Shown: piece after piece, positions 1-5,826 of the stretch
How the letters are laid out: every line of letters starts with the position of its first letter
Position numbering within the stretch: position 1 is the stretch's first letter
Origin: Anaerolineae bacterium
GTDB lineage: Bacteria; Chloroflexota; Anaerolineae; 4572-78
Direction of reading: 5' to 3'
Length of the DNA stretch: 7,640 bases
Assembly (NCBI GenBank): GCA_027022125.1
Contig: JALVZI010000141.1
Span: forward strand, 1 to 7,640
Translations under genes and position numbers: made by a program
The notes under the pieces: model-generated
Seen by the model: only the letters and a program-made list of their open reading frames with translations
Told to the model about the DNA's origin: nothing
Databases searched by the model: none

Positions 1-125
1 GCACAGAGACGTGGAGAATTTAAAAATTTTTTTTTTTTTTTTCAAAATTTCATCAAAAATTACGAATTCTGCTATATAGTCGGCTCTCAAACCTTTTTTT
101 TATCTGTTTCTCTGCGCCTCTGTGG
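1..125. repeat. Inverted pair of degenerate 18-mers flanking AT-rich DNA
   Basis: The reverse complement of 1-18 (TTCTCCACGTCTCTGTGC) matches 108-125 (TTCTCTGCGCCTCTGTGG) at 14 of 18 positions, so the two copies face each other across about 90 bp. The interior is AT-rich and carries a T16 run at 27-42 and one ATTACGAATT core at about 57-66, the same core as in the array after xdhC. The right copy falls into 7-nt steps (104-110, 111-117, 118-124). No gene is convincing here. It could be the remains of a miniature element or drifted tandem repeats; the window edge hides any left extension. Confidence 0.5.
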
Positions 126-180
126 TTTAATTTTTTCACGGGCAACAACCCGACAATTAAGGTTGGACGATGCACTACCT

Positions 181-250
181 TGCAACCTTGAACCTTGAAC
201 TTTGAACCAACTGCTGACTTTGGACTTGAAACCCTGAAACTTGAGACTAA
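181..250. repeat. Degenerate heptanucleotide tandem array (TTGAACC type)
   Basis: From 181 the sequence falls into ten uninterrupted 7-nt units: TGCAACC, TTGAACC, TTGAACT, TTGAACC, AACTGCT, GACTTTG, GACTTGA, AACCCTG, AAACTTG, AGACTAA. The first four are nearly identical and the rest are progressively diverged. The array stops one base before the GAAGG ribosome-binding site of the MFS gene, so much of that gene's leader is repeat DNA. Heptanucleotide short tandem repeats of this general kind are known from cyanobacterial intergenic regions. I found no clear sigma70 promoter inside it. Confidence 0.7.
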
Positions 251-262
251 CGAAGGATGACA

Positions 263-1486
263 ATGCAGCAAACGAACAAAAAAAACCTGATAATTCTGTT
301 TGTCACGCTGGTGGTGATGATGCTCGGTTTCGGTATCATCATCCCCATTTTACCTTTTTATGTGGAATCAATGGGCGCCAGCGGGCGCGATTTGGGCTTG
401 CTGATGGCGATTTTCGCGCTGATGCAGTTGATTTTCGCGCCGATTTGGGGCAGTCTGTCCGACAAAATCGGGCGCAAACCGGTGCTGTTGGTCGGCATTT
501 TTGGGAACGGATTGGCGCTGTTGCTAATGGGACTGGCAACCCAAATGTGGATGCTGTTTGCCGCGCGGGCGCTGGCGGGGATACTGTCATCGGCAACCCT
601 GCCCACCGCGATGGCATACATCGGCGATAGCACCAGCGACAAACATCGCAGCGGCGCCATGGGCGCTATCGGCGCGGCGATGGGTGTGGGGATGGTGCTC
701 GGTCCCGGCATTGGCGGCTGGCTGGCGGAAATGGCGCTGTCGTACCCGTTCTATCTGGCGGCGGCGCTGTCGGGCATTGTGCTGTTTTTCGTGTGGTTTA
801 TGCTCCCCGAATCGCTGGCGATGGAACACCGCACTGCGGCGGACGGCAAAGTGAAAGGTGTCGATTTCGGCGCGATGTGGCGGGCGCTGTTCGGTCCGCT
901 GGGATTTTTGATGTTTATGTCATTTCTGGTCAGTTTCGGCATGACCAGTTTCGAGGGGATTTTCGGGCTGTATGCGCTGGAACGCTATGGGTACGGACCG
1001 AGTCAGGTGGGAATGATTCTGATGGTGGTCGGAATCACTTCGGCGATTGTGCAGGGCGGTTTTACCGGACGGTTGACCAAACGCTGGGGTGAAACGCGGG
1101 TGATGCAAGGTGCACTGTTGGTCAGCGCGGTGGGTTTCGCGGTGATGCTGCTGGCAAAAACCCTGCCGATGGTGATGCTCACGACCTCATTTTTCGTGCT
1201 GGGAAATGCGCTGCTGCGCCCGGTGCTGGCTTCGATGATTTCGCAGCGCAGTACCCGTACCGAGCAGGGTATTGCGCTGGGGTTGCACAACTCGTTTATG
1301 AGTTTGGGGCGAATTGTGGGTCCCACATGGTCGGGATTTGTGTTCGATGTGAACATTCTTTTCCCGTATATGAGCGGCGCGGTGGTGATGAGCATCGGCA
1401 CGCTGCTGACGATGGTTTGGGCGGCGCGTGGCGGCGGGAAAAAACCAGCCGAGCAGGAGACGGCAACCATCGTTGCCGCAGAATAG
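263..1486 (+). CDS. MFS drug:H+ antiporter, DHA1 family (TetA/multidrug efflux-like)
   Basis: Inner-membrane secondary transporter expected to export a drug or metabolite in exchange for protons. The 407-residue product has the length and hydrophobicity of a 12-helix MFS protein. Family motifs are in order: GFGIIIPILPFY in helix 1 (about residues 22-33); motif A GSLSDKIGRK at 63-72, with Asp67 and Arg71; motif B ARALAG around Arg102; and antiporter motif C GAAMGVGMVLGPGIGG at 137-152. A degenerate motif A (GRLTKRWG) starts the second half. The C-terminus is a short charged tail. ATG 263 is preferred because GAAGG (252-256) lies 6 nt upstream; the in-frame ATG at 257 abuts that site and would add two residues. 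Substrate cannot be assigned; similarity is to TetA-like and Bmr/multidrug branches. The gene is monocistronic: repeats upstream, a strong hairpin downstream, and a convergent neighbour. Confidence 0.93.
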   Translation: MQQTNKKNLIILFVTLVVMMLGFGIIIPILPFYVESMGASGRDLGLLMAIFALMQLIFAPIWGSLSDKIGRKPVLLVGIFGNGLALLLMGLATQMWMLFAARALAGILSSATLPTAMAYIGDSTSDKHRSGAMGAIGAAMGVGMVLGPGIGGWLAEMALSYPFYLAAALSGIVLFFVWFMLPESLAMEHRTAADGKVKGVDFGAMWRALFGPLGFLMFMSFLVSFGMTSFEGIFGLYALERYGYGPSQVGMILMVVGITSAIVQGGFTGRLTKRWGETRVMQGALLVSAVGFAVMLLAKTLPMVMLTTSFFVLGNALLRPVLASMISQRSTRTEQGIALGLHNSFMSLGRIVGPTWSGFVFDVNILFPYMSGAVVMSIGTLLTMVWAARGGGKKPAEQETATIVAAE

Positions 1487-1499
1487 CGATTGAATCGTC

Positions 1500-1530
1500 G
1501 AGGCGAGACCGATTGGTCTCGCCTCATTTG
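1500..1530 (+). terminator. Hairpin terminator after the MFS gene
   Basis: A perfect 11-bp stem, GAGGCGAGACC (1500-1510) with GGTCTCGCCTC (1515-1525), closes a GATT tetraloop and is followed by ATTTGTTG. It lies 14 bases after the MFS stop. The T-tract is short, so it is a moderate intrinsic terminator. Being symmetrical, it may also stop minus-strand transcription coming from nrnA. Confidence 0.75.
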
Positions 1531-1531
1531 T

Positions 1532-1554
1532 TGTAGGGTAATGTTACTCCTACA
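1532..1554. other. Second small inverted repeat between convergent genes
   Basis: TGTAGG (1532-1537) pairs with CCTACA (1549-1554); GTAA/TTAC can extend the stem across a one-base bulge. It sits between the MFS terminator and the end of the nrnA-like gene. There is no T-run on either side, so a role as terminator is uncertain. It may be a transcript-end stabiliser for the minus-strand operon or chance. Confidence 0.3.
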
Positions 1555-1627
1555 TCTGGCTGGCATATGAAGTTGCAGTCGTAATTGTACCCAAAATCGC
1601 CGCGGATGCCAAACGATAATCACAAAA

Positions 1628-2602
1628 TTACAGCAATTTTTCCACTTCGATGAGCACGTTCGATAGCACGGTTTCCAGCGTGCCATCGGCGGTTGCGCCT
1701 GCTGCCGGCACGTGTCCTCCGCCGCCAAATTTGGCGGCAATTTGATTCACCGGCACGGAACCATTGCTCCGCAGGCTGATTTTCACCCGTCGGCGCGGCA
1801 GTTCCACCAAAAATACCGACACATCCACCCCTTTGATTTTTTGCGATAACCCGCTGAAACTGTCCAAATCCGATGATGCGACCCCGAACCGTTCCAAAAC
1901 TTCCAGCGTGAGCATACTGTATGCCGTGCGCCCGCCGTGTGTCAGCGCGATATTTTGCAGGGTGTATCCTTCCAACTTTACCCGCCCCAGCGAATTTTGC
2001 TCGTAAAGTTGGTTGTAAATTTTGGCGGGTTGCGCCCCGGCTTCCAGCAGTTTGGCGGTGATGCGGTGGGTGCGGGCATCGGTGCTGGAAAAACGGAAAT
2101 TGCCCGTATCGGTGACGATGGCGGTGTACAGCGCCACTGCCATTTTCGGCGAAATTTCACCGCCCATCGCTTCCACCAGTTCCACAATCAACTCGCCGGT
2201 GGCGGCGGCGGTGGGGTCAACCACTGCCACATCGGTGTATTTCACACTGTTGGGATGATGGTCAATGCACAGCGACGGTTTGTGTGCATCGGCGAGCGCG
2301 TTTCCCACCCGCCCCAGTCGAGTCCACCCCCCCGAAGCATCTACCACAATAATGGCATTGGCATCGGCGATGGTTTGCCGGTGCGCGGTGGCGGAATACG
2401 TTTGCACCAACCCGTCGGGGTCAATGAAGGCGTAGGTGGGCGGCATCGGGTCGCTGTTTAAAATGGAAACGGTTTTTCCCAGCCGTTGCAGGTGCAGCGC
2501 CAAACCCAATTCCGAACCGAGCGCATCGCAATCGGGGTTGGTATGGGCGCTGATGATGAATCGCTGGTGTGCGTTTATGGCATCAATAATTTCAGTCCAC
2601 AT
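1628..2602 (-). CDS. nrnA: DHH/DHHA1 phosphoesterase, NrnA-like (oligoribonuclease / pAp phosphatase)
   Basis: Cytosolic Mn2+-dependent phosphoesterase. NrnA-family enzymes degrade 2-5-nt nanoRNAs and dephosphorylate 3'-phosphoadenosine 5'-phosphate (pAp). The 324-residue length is typical. The N-terminal DHH domain has SAHTNPDCDALGS (18-30; His20, Asp24, Asp26), VVDAS with Asp88, the DHH signature Asp114-His115-His116, and YTAIVTDTGNFRF (159-171) with Asp165. The C-terminal DHHA1 domain has FGGGGHVPAAGA from about 292, with substrate-binding His297. All expected catalytic positions are present. The start is supported by AGAAAGG (2612-2618 on the minus strand) 9 nt upstream of ATG. This site overlaps the stop codon of the Nudix gene, so the two are probably co-transcribed and translationally coupled. 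RecJ is excluded by the short length. A close relative with a different small-nucleotide substrate (cyclic dinucleotide or pAp specialist) cannot be excluded. Confidence 0.92.
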   Translation of the reverse strand: MWTEIIDAINAHQRFIISAHTNPDCDALGSELGLALHLQRLGKTVSILNSDPMPPTYAFIDPDGLVQTYSATAHRQTIADANAIIVVDASGGWTRLGRVGNALADAHKPSLCIDHHPNSVKYTDVAVVDPTAAATGELIVELVEAMGGEISPKMAVALYTAIVTDTGNFRFSSTDARTHRITAKLLEAGAQPAKIYNQLYEQNSLGRVKLEGYTLQNIALTHGGRTAYSMLTLEVLERFGVASSDLDSFSGLSQKIKGVDVSVFLVELPRRRVKISLRSNGSVPVNQIAAKFGGGGHVPAAGATADGTLETVLSNVLIEVEKLL

Positions 2603-2616
2603 GGGGTAAAGCCTTT

Positions 2617-3159
2617 CTATTTAAATGGAAGATTCAGGTGCAATCCGGCGCGGGTCAATCCGGCGATGGTTTTCGCATCGGTGATTTCCCCGCGGTGAAT
2701 CATTGCCACTGCTTCTGCCCACGGCACGGTTAGATTTTCGATGTGTTCATCAAAATCGAAATTGGTTGCACCGGGGGTCAAATCGGTGGCGAGATAAAGA
2801 TGCAAAAATTCAGTGAGAATGCCGGGCGCGGTGTAAAACCCGCCCAGATATTCCCAGCGGGCGGCAGTATCGCCGGTTTCTTCCGCCAACTCACGCGGCG
2901 CGGCGACATCGGGGTTTTCGCCGGGGTTGAGTGTACCGGCGGGCAGTTCCACAATCCATTTTTGGGCGGCGGCGCGAAATTGGCGCACCAGCCGCACCTC
3001 GTTTCGCGCGGTGAAAGCGGCAATCACCACCGCGCCTTTGGTGCTGACAATCTCTCGCTGCACGGGTGTGCCATCGGCAAGCGTGGCTTCGCGCAGGCTG
3101 AAGGTGAGCATTTTCCCATCGTAAATAATTTTTTCGCTGACGGTATTTTCCGGGTTCAT
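2617..3159 (-). CDS. Nudix hydrolase, ADP-ribose pyrophosphatase-like
   Basis: Cytosolic Mg2+-dependent hydrolase predicted to split ADP-ribose (or a related nucleotide sugar) into AMP and a ribose phosphate. The 180-residue protein has a complete Nudix box at 75-97: Gly75, five residues, Glu81, seven residues, then R89-E90-L-A-E93-E94-T-G96. It is preceded by IVELPAG (69-75), which with the N-terminal DGTPVQREIVSTKGAVVI segment is the usual pattern of the NudF/ADPRase group. The start is supported by GAAAGG (3166-3171 on the minus strand) 6 nt before ATG. It is followed after 14 bases by the nrnA-like gene, so the pair forms an operon with a nucleotide-salvage or clean-up theme. A good promoter lies just upstream, overlapping the terminator of the LysM gene. 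Substrate is inferred from motif context only. Confidence 0.9.
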   Translation of the reverse strand: MNPENTVSEKIIYDGKMLTFSLREATLADGTPVQREIVSTKGAVVIAAFTARNEVRLVRQFRAAAQKWIVELPAGTLNPGENPDVAAPRELAEETGDTAARWEYLGGFYTAPGILTEFLHLYLATDLTPGATNFDFDEHIENLTVPWAEAVAMIHRGEITDAKTIAGLTRAGLHLNLPFK

Positions 3160-3179
3160 TGTGTGCCTTTCGTTACAAC

Positions 3180-3215
3180 AAAAAACGCTATCAGCCGTAG
3201 CATACTGATAGCGTT
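3180..3215 (-). terminator. Rho-independent terminator of the LysM gene
   Basis: A perfect 11-bp stem, AACGCTATCAG (3184-3194) with CTGATAGCGTT (3205-3215), has a 10-nt loop. Read on the minus strand it is followed by six T (3185-3180) and then GTTGT. It lies about 25 bases beyond the LysM stop codon and separates that gene from the Nudix-nrnA operon. Confidence 0.88.
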
Positions 3216-3226
3216 CGGTTTGTCAA
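3199..3226 (-). promoter_or_regulatory. sigma70-like promoter for the Nudix-nrnA operon
   Basis: On the minus strand a perfect -35 TTGACA (3221-3226) and a -10 TATGCT (3199-3204, 4 of 6 consensus) are separated by 16 bp. Transcription would begin near 3192, about 33 nt before the Nudix start codon. The -10 lies in the loop of the LysM terminator and the start point lies within its second stem arm. Confidence 0.6.
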
Positions 3227-3239
3227 TTTATCCCGCCAT

Positions 3240-3896
3240 TTAGGGGACAATCAGTTTTTGCCCGATGTAAATAGTGTCGGGGTTGGAAATGCCGTTGGCG
3301 TTCATCAGGGCTTGCACGGTCACATTGAAAGAAACGGCGATGGTGTACAGCGTGTCACCGGGTTGAACGACATAAATTTGCCCGCTGCCGCCGGTGTATC
3401 CGCCGCCGGAAACCGGAATGCGAATTTTCTGCCCGACATAAATCAGCGTGGGGTCGGAAATGCCGTTATATGCCGCCAGAGTTGCCGCATCCACCCCATA
3501 TTGCAGCCCGATGCGGAACAGGTTTTCGCCGGGCTGAACGATATGCACAACTTCTGAACCACTGCCGGTTGCGGGCGGCGGCGCAGCGGTCGGTGCGGAG
3601 GTGGGGGGCGCGGTCGGTGAAACAGCCCCGCCGGCGTTACCGGTGACAGCCCCGCTTGCGGTGGCGGTGGGTTTCAGTTGCAGTGGTGTCGGCGTGCCGA
3701 GAATCGGCGGCGGGGTAGCGGTTGCCACCACCGTCAGCACGGTGGGTGTCCCATCCAGCGAAGCGGGAATAGCCGTCGCGGCGCGCGAGGTGGGAGATGG
3801 CACGGGCGTTTCGGGGCGCGCGCGGGCGCAACCGGTCGCTGCCAGTGCCAGCACCGTTATGGCAATAAAAATACTGCTGTTCAAGAGTTTTTTCAT
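3240..3896 (-). CDS. Putative lipoprotein with two C-terminal LysM domains
   Basis: Predicted exported, membrane-anchored cell-wall-binding protein of 218 residues. The N-terminus has Lys2-Lys3, a hydrophobic core (about 9-20) and a lipobox-like A-T-G-C ending at Cys23; the -3 position is Ala rather than the favoured Leu, so lipidation is likely but not certain. Residues 24-114 are a low-complexity Pro/Thr/Ala/Ser/Gly linker. Two LysM repeats follow, at about 115-161 and 173-218. Each has the pattern V-Q-P-G-(E/D)-x-L, then N-G-I-S-(D/N)-P, then a final I-Y-(V/I)-G-Q-K. They are joined by an 11-residue Gly-rich spacer. LysM binds N-acetylglucosamine polymers such as peptidoglycan. No enzymatic domain is present, so it may be a wall anchor or adaptor. 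GGAGG (3906-3910 on the minus strand) sits 9 nt before ATG. It has its own promoter and terminator. Confidence 0.9.
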   Translation of the reverse strand: MKKLLNSSIFIAITVLALAATGCARARPETPVPSPTSRAATAIPASLDGTPTVLTVVATATPPPILGTPTPLQLKPTATASGAVTGNAGGAVSPTAPPTSAPTAAPPPATGSGSEVVHIVQPGENLFRIGLQYGVDAATLAAYNGISDPTLIYVGQKIRIPVSGGGYTGGSGQIYVVQPGDTLYTIAVSFNVTVQALMNANGISNPDTIYIGQKLIVP

Positions 3897-3937
3897 TTTC
3901 TGTTTCCTCCGCAGCCAACATTCAAGATGACATAAAT

Positions 3938-3966
3938 ATCATATCATAGGGGGATTATTACGTCAA
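3938..3966 (-). promoter_or_regulatory. sigma70-like promoter of the LysM lipoprotein gene
   Basis: On the minus strand -35 TTGACG (3961-3966, 5 of 6) and -10 TATGAT (3938-3943, 5 of 6) are separated by exactly 17 bp. Transcription would start near 3931, giving a leader of about 35 nt that includes the GGAGG site. It is divergent from the promoter of the MBL-xdhC operon; 28 bp separate the two -35 boxes. Confidence 0.75.
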
Positions 3967-3994
3967 GTTGGCAGCGGGCATTCACCGCGAAAGT

Positions 3995-4023
3995 TTGTCA
4001 ATCGCATCGGCACAGATTACAAT
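3995..4023 (+). promoter_or_regulatory. sigma70-like promoter of the MBL-xdhC operon
   Basis: -35 TTGTCA (3995-4000, 5 of 6) and -10 TACAAT (4018-4023, 5 of 6) are separated by 17 bp. Transcription would start near 4030, roughly 40 nt before the preferred MBL start at 4069. Confidence 0.72.
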
Positions 4024-4068
4024 ACCGAGCGGAGACAATCCAAAAGAATGGCGGCAAAAGGAGCGATG

Positions 4069-4710
4069 ATGCGACAAATTGCGGCAAATGTGTTCGGTTT
4101 TTCCGGATGGATGATGGGGCGAGCGTATGCCATCGTGGATGCAGATGGCATCACGCTGGTGGACACCGGATTGCAACCGGCGGCGGCGAAAATCGTGAAA
4201 CAATTGGCGGTTCACGGCTATCGCCCGCCGGACATCAAACGCATTTTGATAACCCACGCCCATCCCGACCATATCGGCGGGCTGCCGGAACTTGAACGGC
4301 TCAGCGGGGCGGTGGTTTATGCCTCTGCGCGGGAAAAGCCGGTGGTGGAAGGGCGCGAAAAATCGGTATATCCCCCGCGCGAAACGCTTTCGGGCATTGC
4401 CCGGTTGATGGCGCACGATGCCGAATTGCAGCCCGGCACGCCCGTTGATGCGATTATCGGCGAGGGGGATGTTATCCCCGCGCTGGGCGGATTGCGCGTT
4501 ATCGAAACGCCGGGACACACTGCCGGACATTTGGCGTTTTGGCAGCCGCAGCCCCAACAGATTGAGCACCACATCCCCGCAAAAAAGAATGCGGCGCTGG
4601 AACCGGAAATTATCTGTTTTGGACATGGCAGCCCGCTGAAAAATAATGCGGCGGCAGCTCTGCAAACTTTTGCCCGACGGGTGGCAAATCCCACTGAAAA
4701 GGAGACATAA
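4069..4710 (+). CDS. MBL-fold metallo-hydrolase, probably damaged (lost the bridging-Asp strand)
   Basis: Member of the glyoxalase II/lactonase-like branch of the metallo-beta-lactamase fold, normally a binuclear metal hydrolase. Visible motifs (213-residue numbering): ITLVDTGLQP (28-37); the metal-binding THAHPDHIGG with His63, His65, Asp67, His68; GHTAGH with His150; and a final ICFGHG with His186. The expected G-D motif carrying the bridging Asp between His150 and His186 is missing: these histidines are only 36 residues apart, with an unlikely IEHHIPAKKN stretch between. The reverse complement of 4552-4596 encodes RRILFCGDVVLNLLG, which is what the family would have here, so the segment appears inverted with some 20-25 codons lost (see findings). 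The reading frame stays open, so a product could be made, but it is probably inactive. Start: AAGGAG (4058-4063) is 5 nt before ATG 4069; ATG 4066 and 4048 are in-frame alternatives. Its end carries the xdhC ribosome-binding site. Confidence 0.8.
   Translation: MRQIAANVFGFSGWMMGRAYAIVDADGITLVDTGLQPAAAKIVKQLAVHGYRPPDIKRILITHAHPDHIGGLPELERLSGAVVYASAREKPVVEGREKSVYPPRETLSGIARLMAHDAELQPGTPVDAIIGEGDVIPALGGLRVIETPGHTAGHLAFWQPQPQQIEHHIPAKKNAALEPEIICFGHGSPLKNNAAAALQTFARRVANPTEKET
4543..4599. other. Probable inverted micro-segment inside the MBL gene
   Basis: The core 4552-4596 (45 nt, 15 codons), read on the minus strand, encodes RRILFCGDVVLNLLG, continuing to LRL through the complement of CAGCCGCAG (4543-4551). 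Placed after the retained W-Q-P-Q (4540-4551), this puts the Asp exactly 19 residues after the GHTxGH first His, as is usual in the family. CAGCCGCAG and its complement CTGCGGCTG would have bordered the block in the intact gene as a 9-bp inverted repeat. On the right the block ends in GCGGCG directly before CTGGAACCG, coding for the normal A-A-L-E-P sequence, so a downstream stretch is also missing. Confidence 0.7.
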
Positions 4711-4711
4711 C

Positions 4712-5749
4712 GTGCGCGAAATTTTATCGGATATTGAGCAATGGCTGGCGGATGGCAAACAGGTGGCACTGGCAACGGTGGTGAAAGTGTACGGCTCCGC
4801 GCCGCGCCCGCTCGGCTCGAAAATGGCGGTGTCGGCGGCGGGGGATATGATCGGCTCGGTGAGCGCGGGCTGTGTGGAAGGCAATGTTTTTCAGCACGCG
4901 CAGGAAGTGCTGAAAACAGGCAAACCGAAATTGATGGAATATGGCATCACTGATGAAATGGCATTCGAAGCGGTGGGCTTGCTGTGCGGCGGCAATATCG
5001 ATGTGTATATCGAACCGCTGGACGCGACGCTTTTTTCCGGGCTGAAAGATGCGCTGACGGCGCAGAAACTGGTTTCGCTGGCGACGGTGCTCGACGGGGT
5101 GCAGGCGGGCGAAAAAATGCTGGTGTTTCCCGACGGGCGCACCGCGGGCGATTTGGGCGCGCTGACCGACTCGGTGCGGGCGGCTGCCATCGCGCAGATG
5201 AAAACCCAGCACACCGAACGCCGCACGTTTGAAACGGAAACCGGCACGGCGGATGTGTTCATCGAGGTGTATCCGCCGCCGCAGCGATTGATTGTCATCG
5301 GTGCGGTGCATATTGCTATGGTGCTGACAACGTTTGCCAAAGCGTTGGGTTTCCGCACCATTGTGATTGACCCCCGCGATGTGTTCGCTTCGCGCGACCG
5401 TTTTCCGCAGGTGGATGAACTGGTGGTGCAATTTCCCGCCGATGCGCTGGCGGAGATGCAACTGGATGAAGGGTGTTATGTGGTTTTTGTCAGCCATAAC
5501 GCCGAATTTGACAATCCCGCGCTAAAAATTGCGCTGAACAGCCCGGCGCGGTATATCGGCGCGCTGGGGTCGCGGCGGACGCACGCCAAACGGGTGGCGG
5601 CACTGACAGAGATGGGATTGTCGGCGGCGCAGATTGCCCGCATTCACGCGCCGATTGGACTCGATTTGGGGGCAAAAGGTCCGGAGGAAATTGCGCTGTC
5701 AATTATGGCGGAAATCATCGCCGTCAAACGAATGGCGAATTACGAATAG
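4712..5749 (+). CDS. xdhC: XdhC/CoxI family protein (molybdenum-cofactor insertion chaperone)
   Basis: XdhC-family proteins bind and sulfurate molybdenum cofactor and hand it to xanthine-dehydrogenase/CO-dehydrogenase-type hydroxylases in the cytosol. The 345-residue product has the full two-domain layout. The N-terminal XdhC_CoxI domain has GSAPRPLGSKM (28-38), GSVSAGCVEGNV (48-59, Cys54) and LLCGGNIDVYIEP (90-102, Cys92). The C-terminal Rossmann-like domain starts at about 191 with RLIVIGAVHIA (192-202), followed by VIDPRDVF, YVVFVSHNAEFD, YIGALGSRRTHAKR and IHAPIGLDLGAKGPEEIALSIMAEI. The start is GTG 4712, one base after the MBL stop, because AAGGAG (within 4699-4704) is 7 nt upstream; longer in-frame starts would run into the MBL gene. 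The two genes form an operon. The last residues, MANYE and the stop, are made by a 7-nt repeat array that continues downstream. No molybdenum hydroxylase subunits lie in the window. Confidence 0.93.
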   Translation: MREILSDIEQWLADGKQVALATVVKVYGSAPRPLGSKMAVSAAGDMIGSVSAGCVEGNVFQHAQEVLKTGKPKLMEYGITDEMAFEAVGLLCGGNIDVYIEPLDATLFSGLKDALTAQKLVSLATVLDGVQAGEKMLVFPDGRTAGDLGALTDSVRAAAIAQMKTQHTERRTFETETGTADVFIEVYPPPQRLIVIGAVHIAMVLTTFAKALGFRTIVIDPRDVFASRDRFPQVDELVVQFPADALAEMQLDEGCYVVFVSHNAEFDNPALKIALNSPARYIGALGSRRTHAKRVAALTEMGLSAAQIARIHAPIGLDLGAKGPEEIALSIMAEIIAVKRMANYE

Positions 5750-5826
5750 CGAATTACGAATTGGCAAGTCAGCCGTCAGCCATTAGCAGTCAGCAATCAC
5801 CAATCACCAATTAACCAATGACAAGT
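5729..5826. repeat. Heptanucleotide tandem array overlapping the end of xdhC
   Basis: Fourteen contiguous 7-nt units in unbroken phase: CGAATGG, CGAATTA, CGAATAG, CGAATTA, CGAATTG, GCAAGTC, AGCCGTC, AGCCATT, AGCAGTC, AGCAATC, ACCAATC, ACCAATT, AACCAAT, GACAAGT. The unit drifts from a CGAATTA type to an AGCCGTC type to an ACCAATC type while keeping the period. The first three units lie inside xdhC and supply its stop codon. The array ends at the first operator upstream of the FNT gene. Confidence 0.8.

Noticed and set aside
27..42. T16 run as an intrinsic terminator of an upstream + gene
   Set aside because: No GC-rich hairpin precedes it; only an AT-only fold is possible and no upstream gene is visible.
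53..271. 72-codon minus-strand open frame in the first intergenic region
   Set aside because: It is a translation of the heptad repeats and AT-rich DNA and overlaps the MFS start region; no ribosome-binding site was recognised.
1003..1740. 245-codon minus-strand open frame opposite the MFS gene
   Set aside because: It is an antisense shadow of a clear MFS gene running into the end of the nrnA-like gene; no recognisable domain and no ribosome-binding site.
1937..2461. 174-codon + open frame opposite the nrnA-like gene
   Set aside because: Gly/His-rich antisense shadow with no motif; the minus strand encodes an intact DHH enzyme.
4543..4599. Phase-variable invertible switch inside the MBL gene
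   Set aside because: The block is very short for a site-specific recombinase switch, no recombinase is near, the right border does not repeat the left one, and re-inverting it would still leave codons missing.
3982..4884. 300-codon open frame on the minus strand opposite MBL and xdhC
   Set aside because: It overlaps two well-supported + genes, lacks family motifs overall, and its only protein-like segment (RRILFCGDVVLNLLG) belongs to the inverted piece of the MBL gene.
4724..5497. 257-codon minus-strand open frame opposite xdhC
   Set aside because: His/Arg-rich composition typical of antisense readings of GC-biased genes; xdhC on the other strand has full family motifs.
5729..5826. CRISPR array
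   Set aside because: The units are 7 nt with no spacers and there are no cas genes; it is a short tandem repeat.
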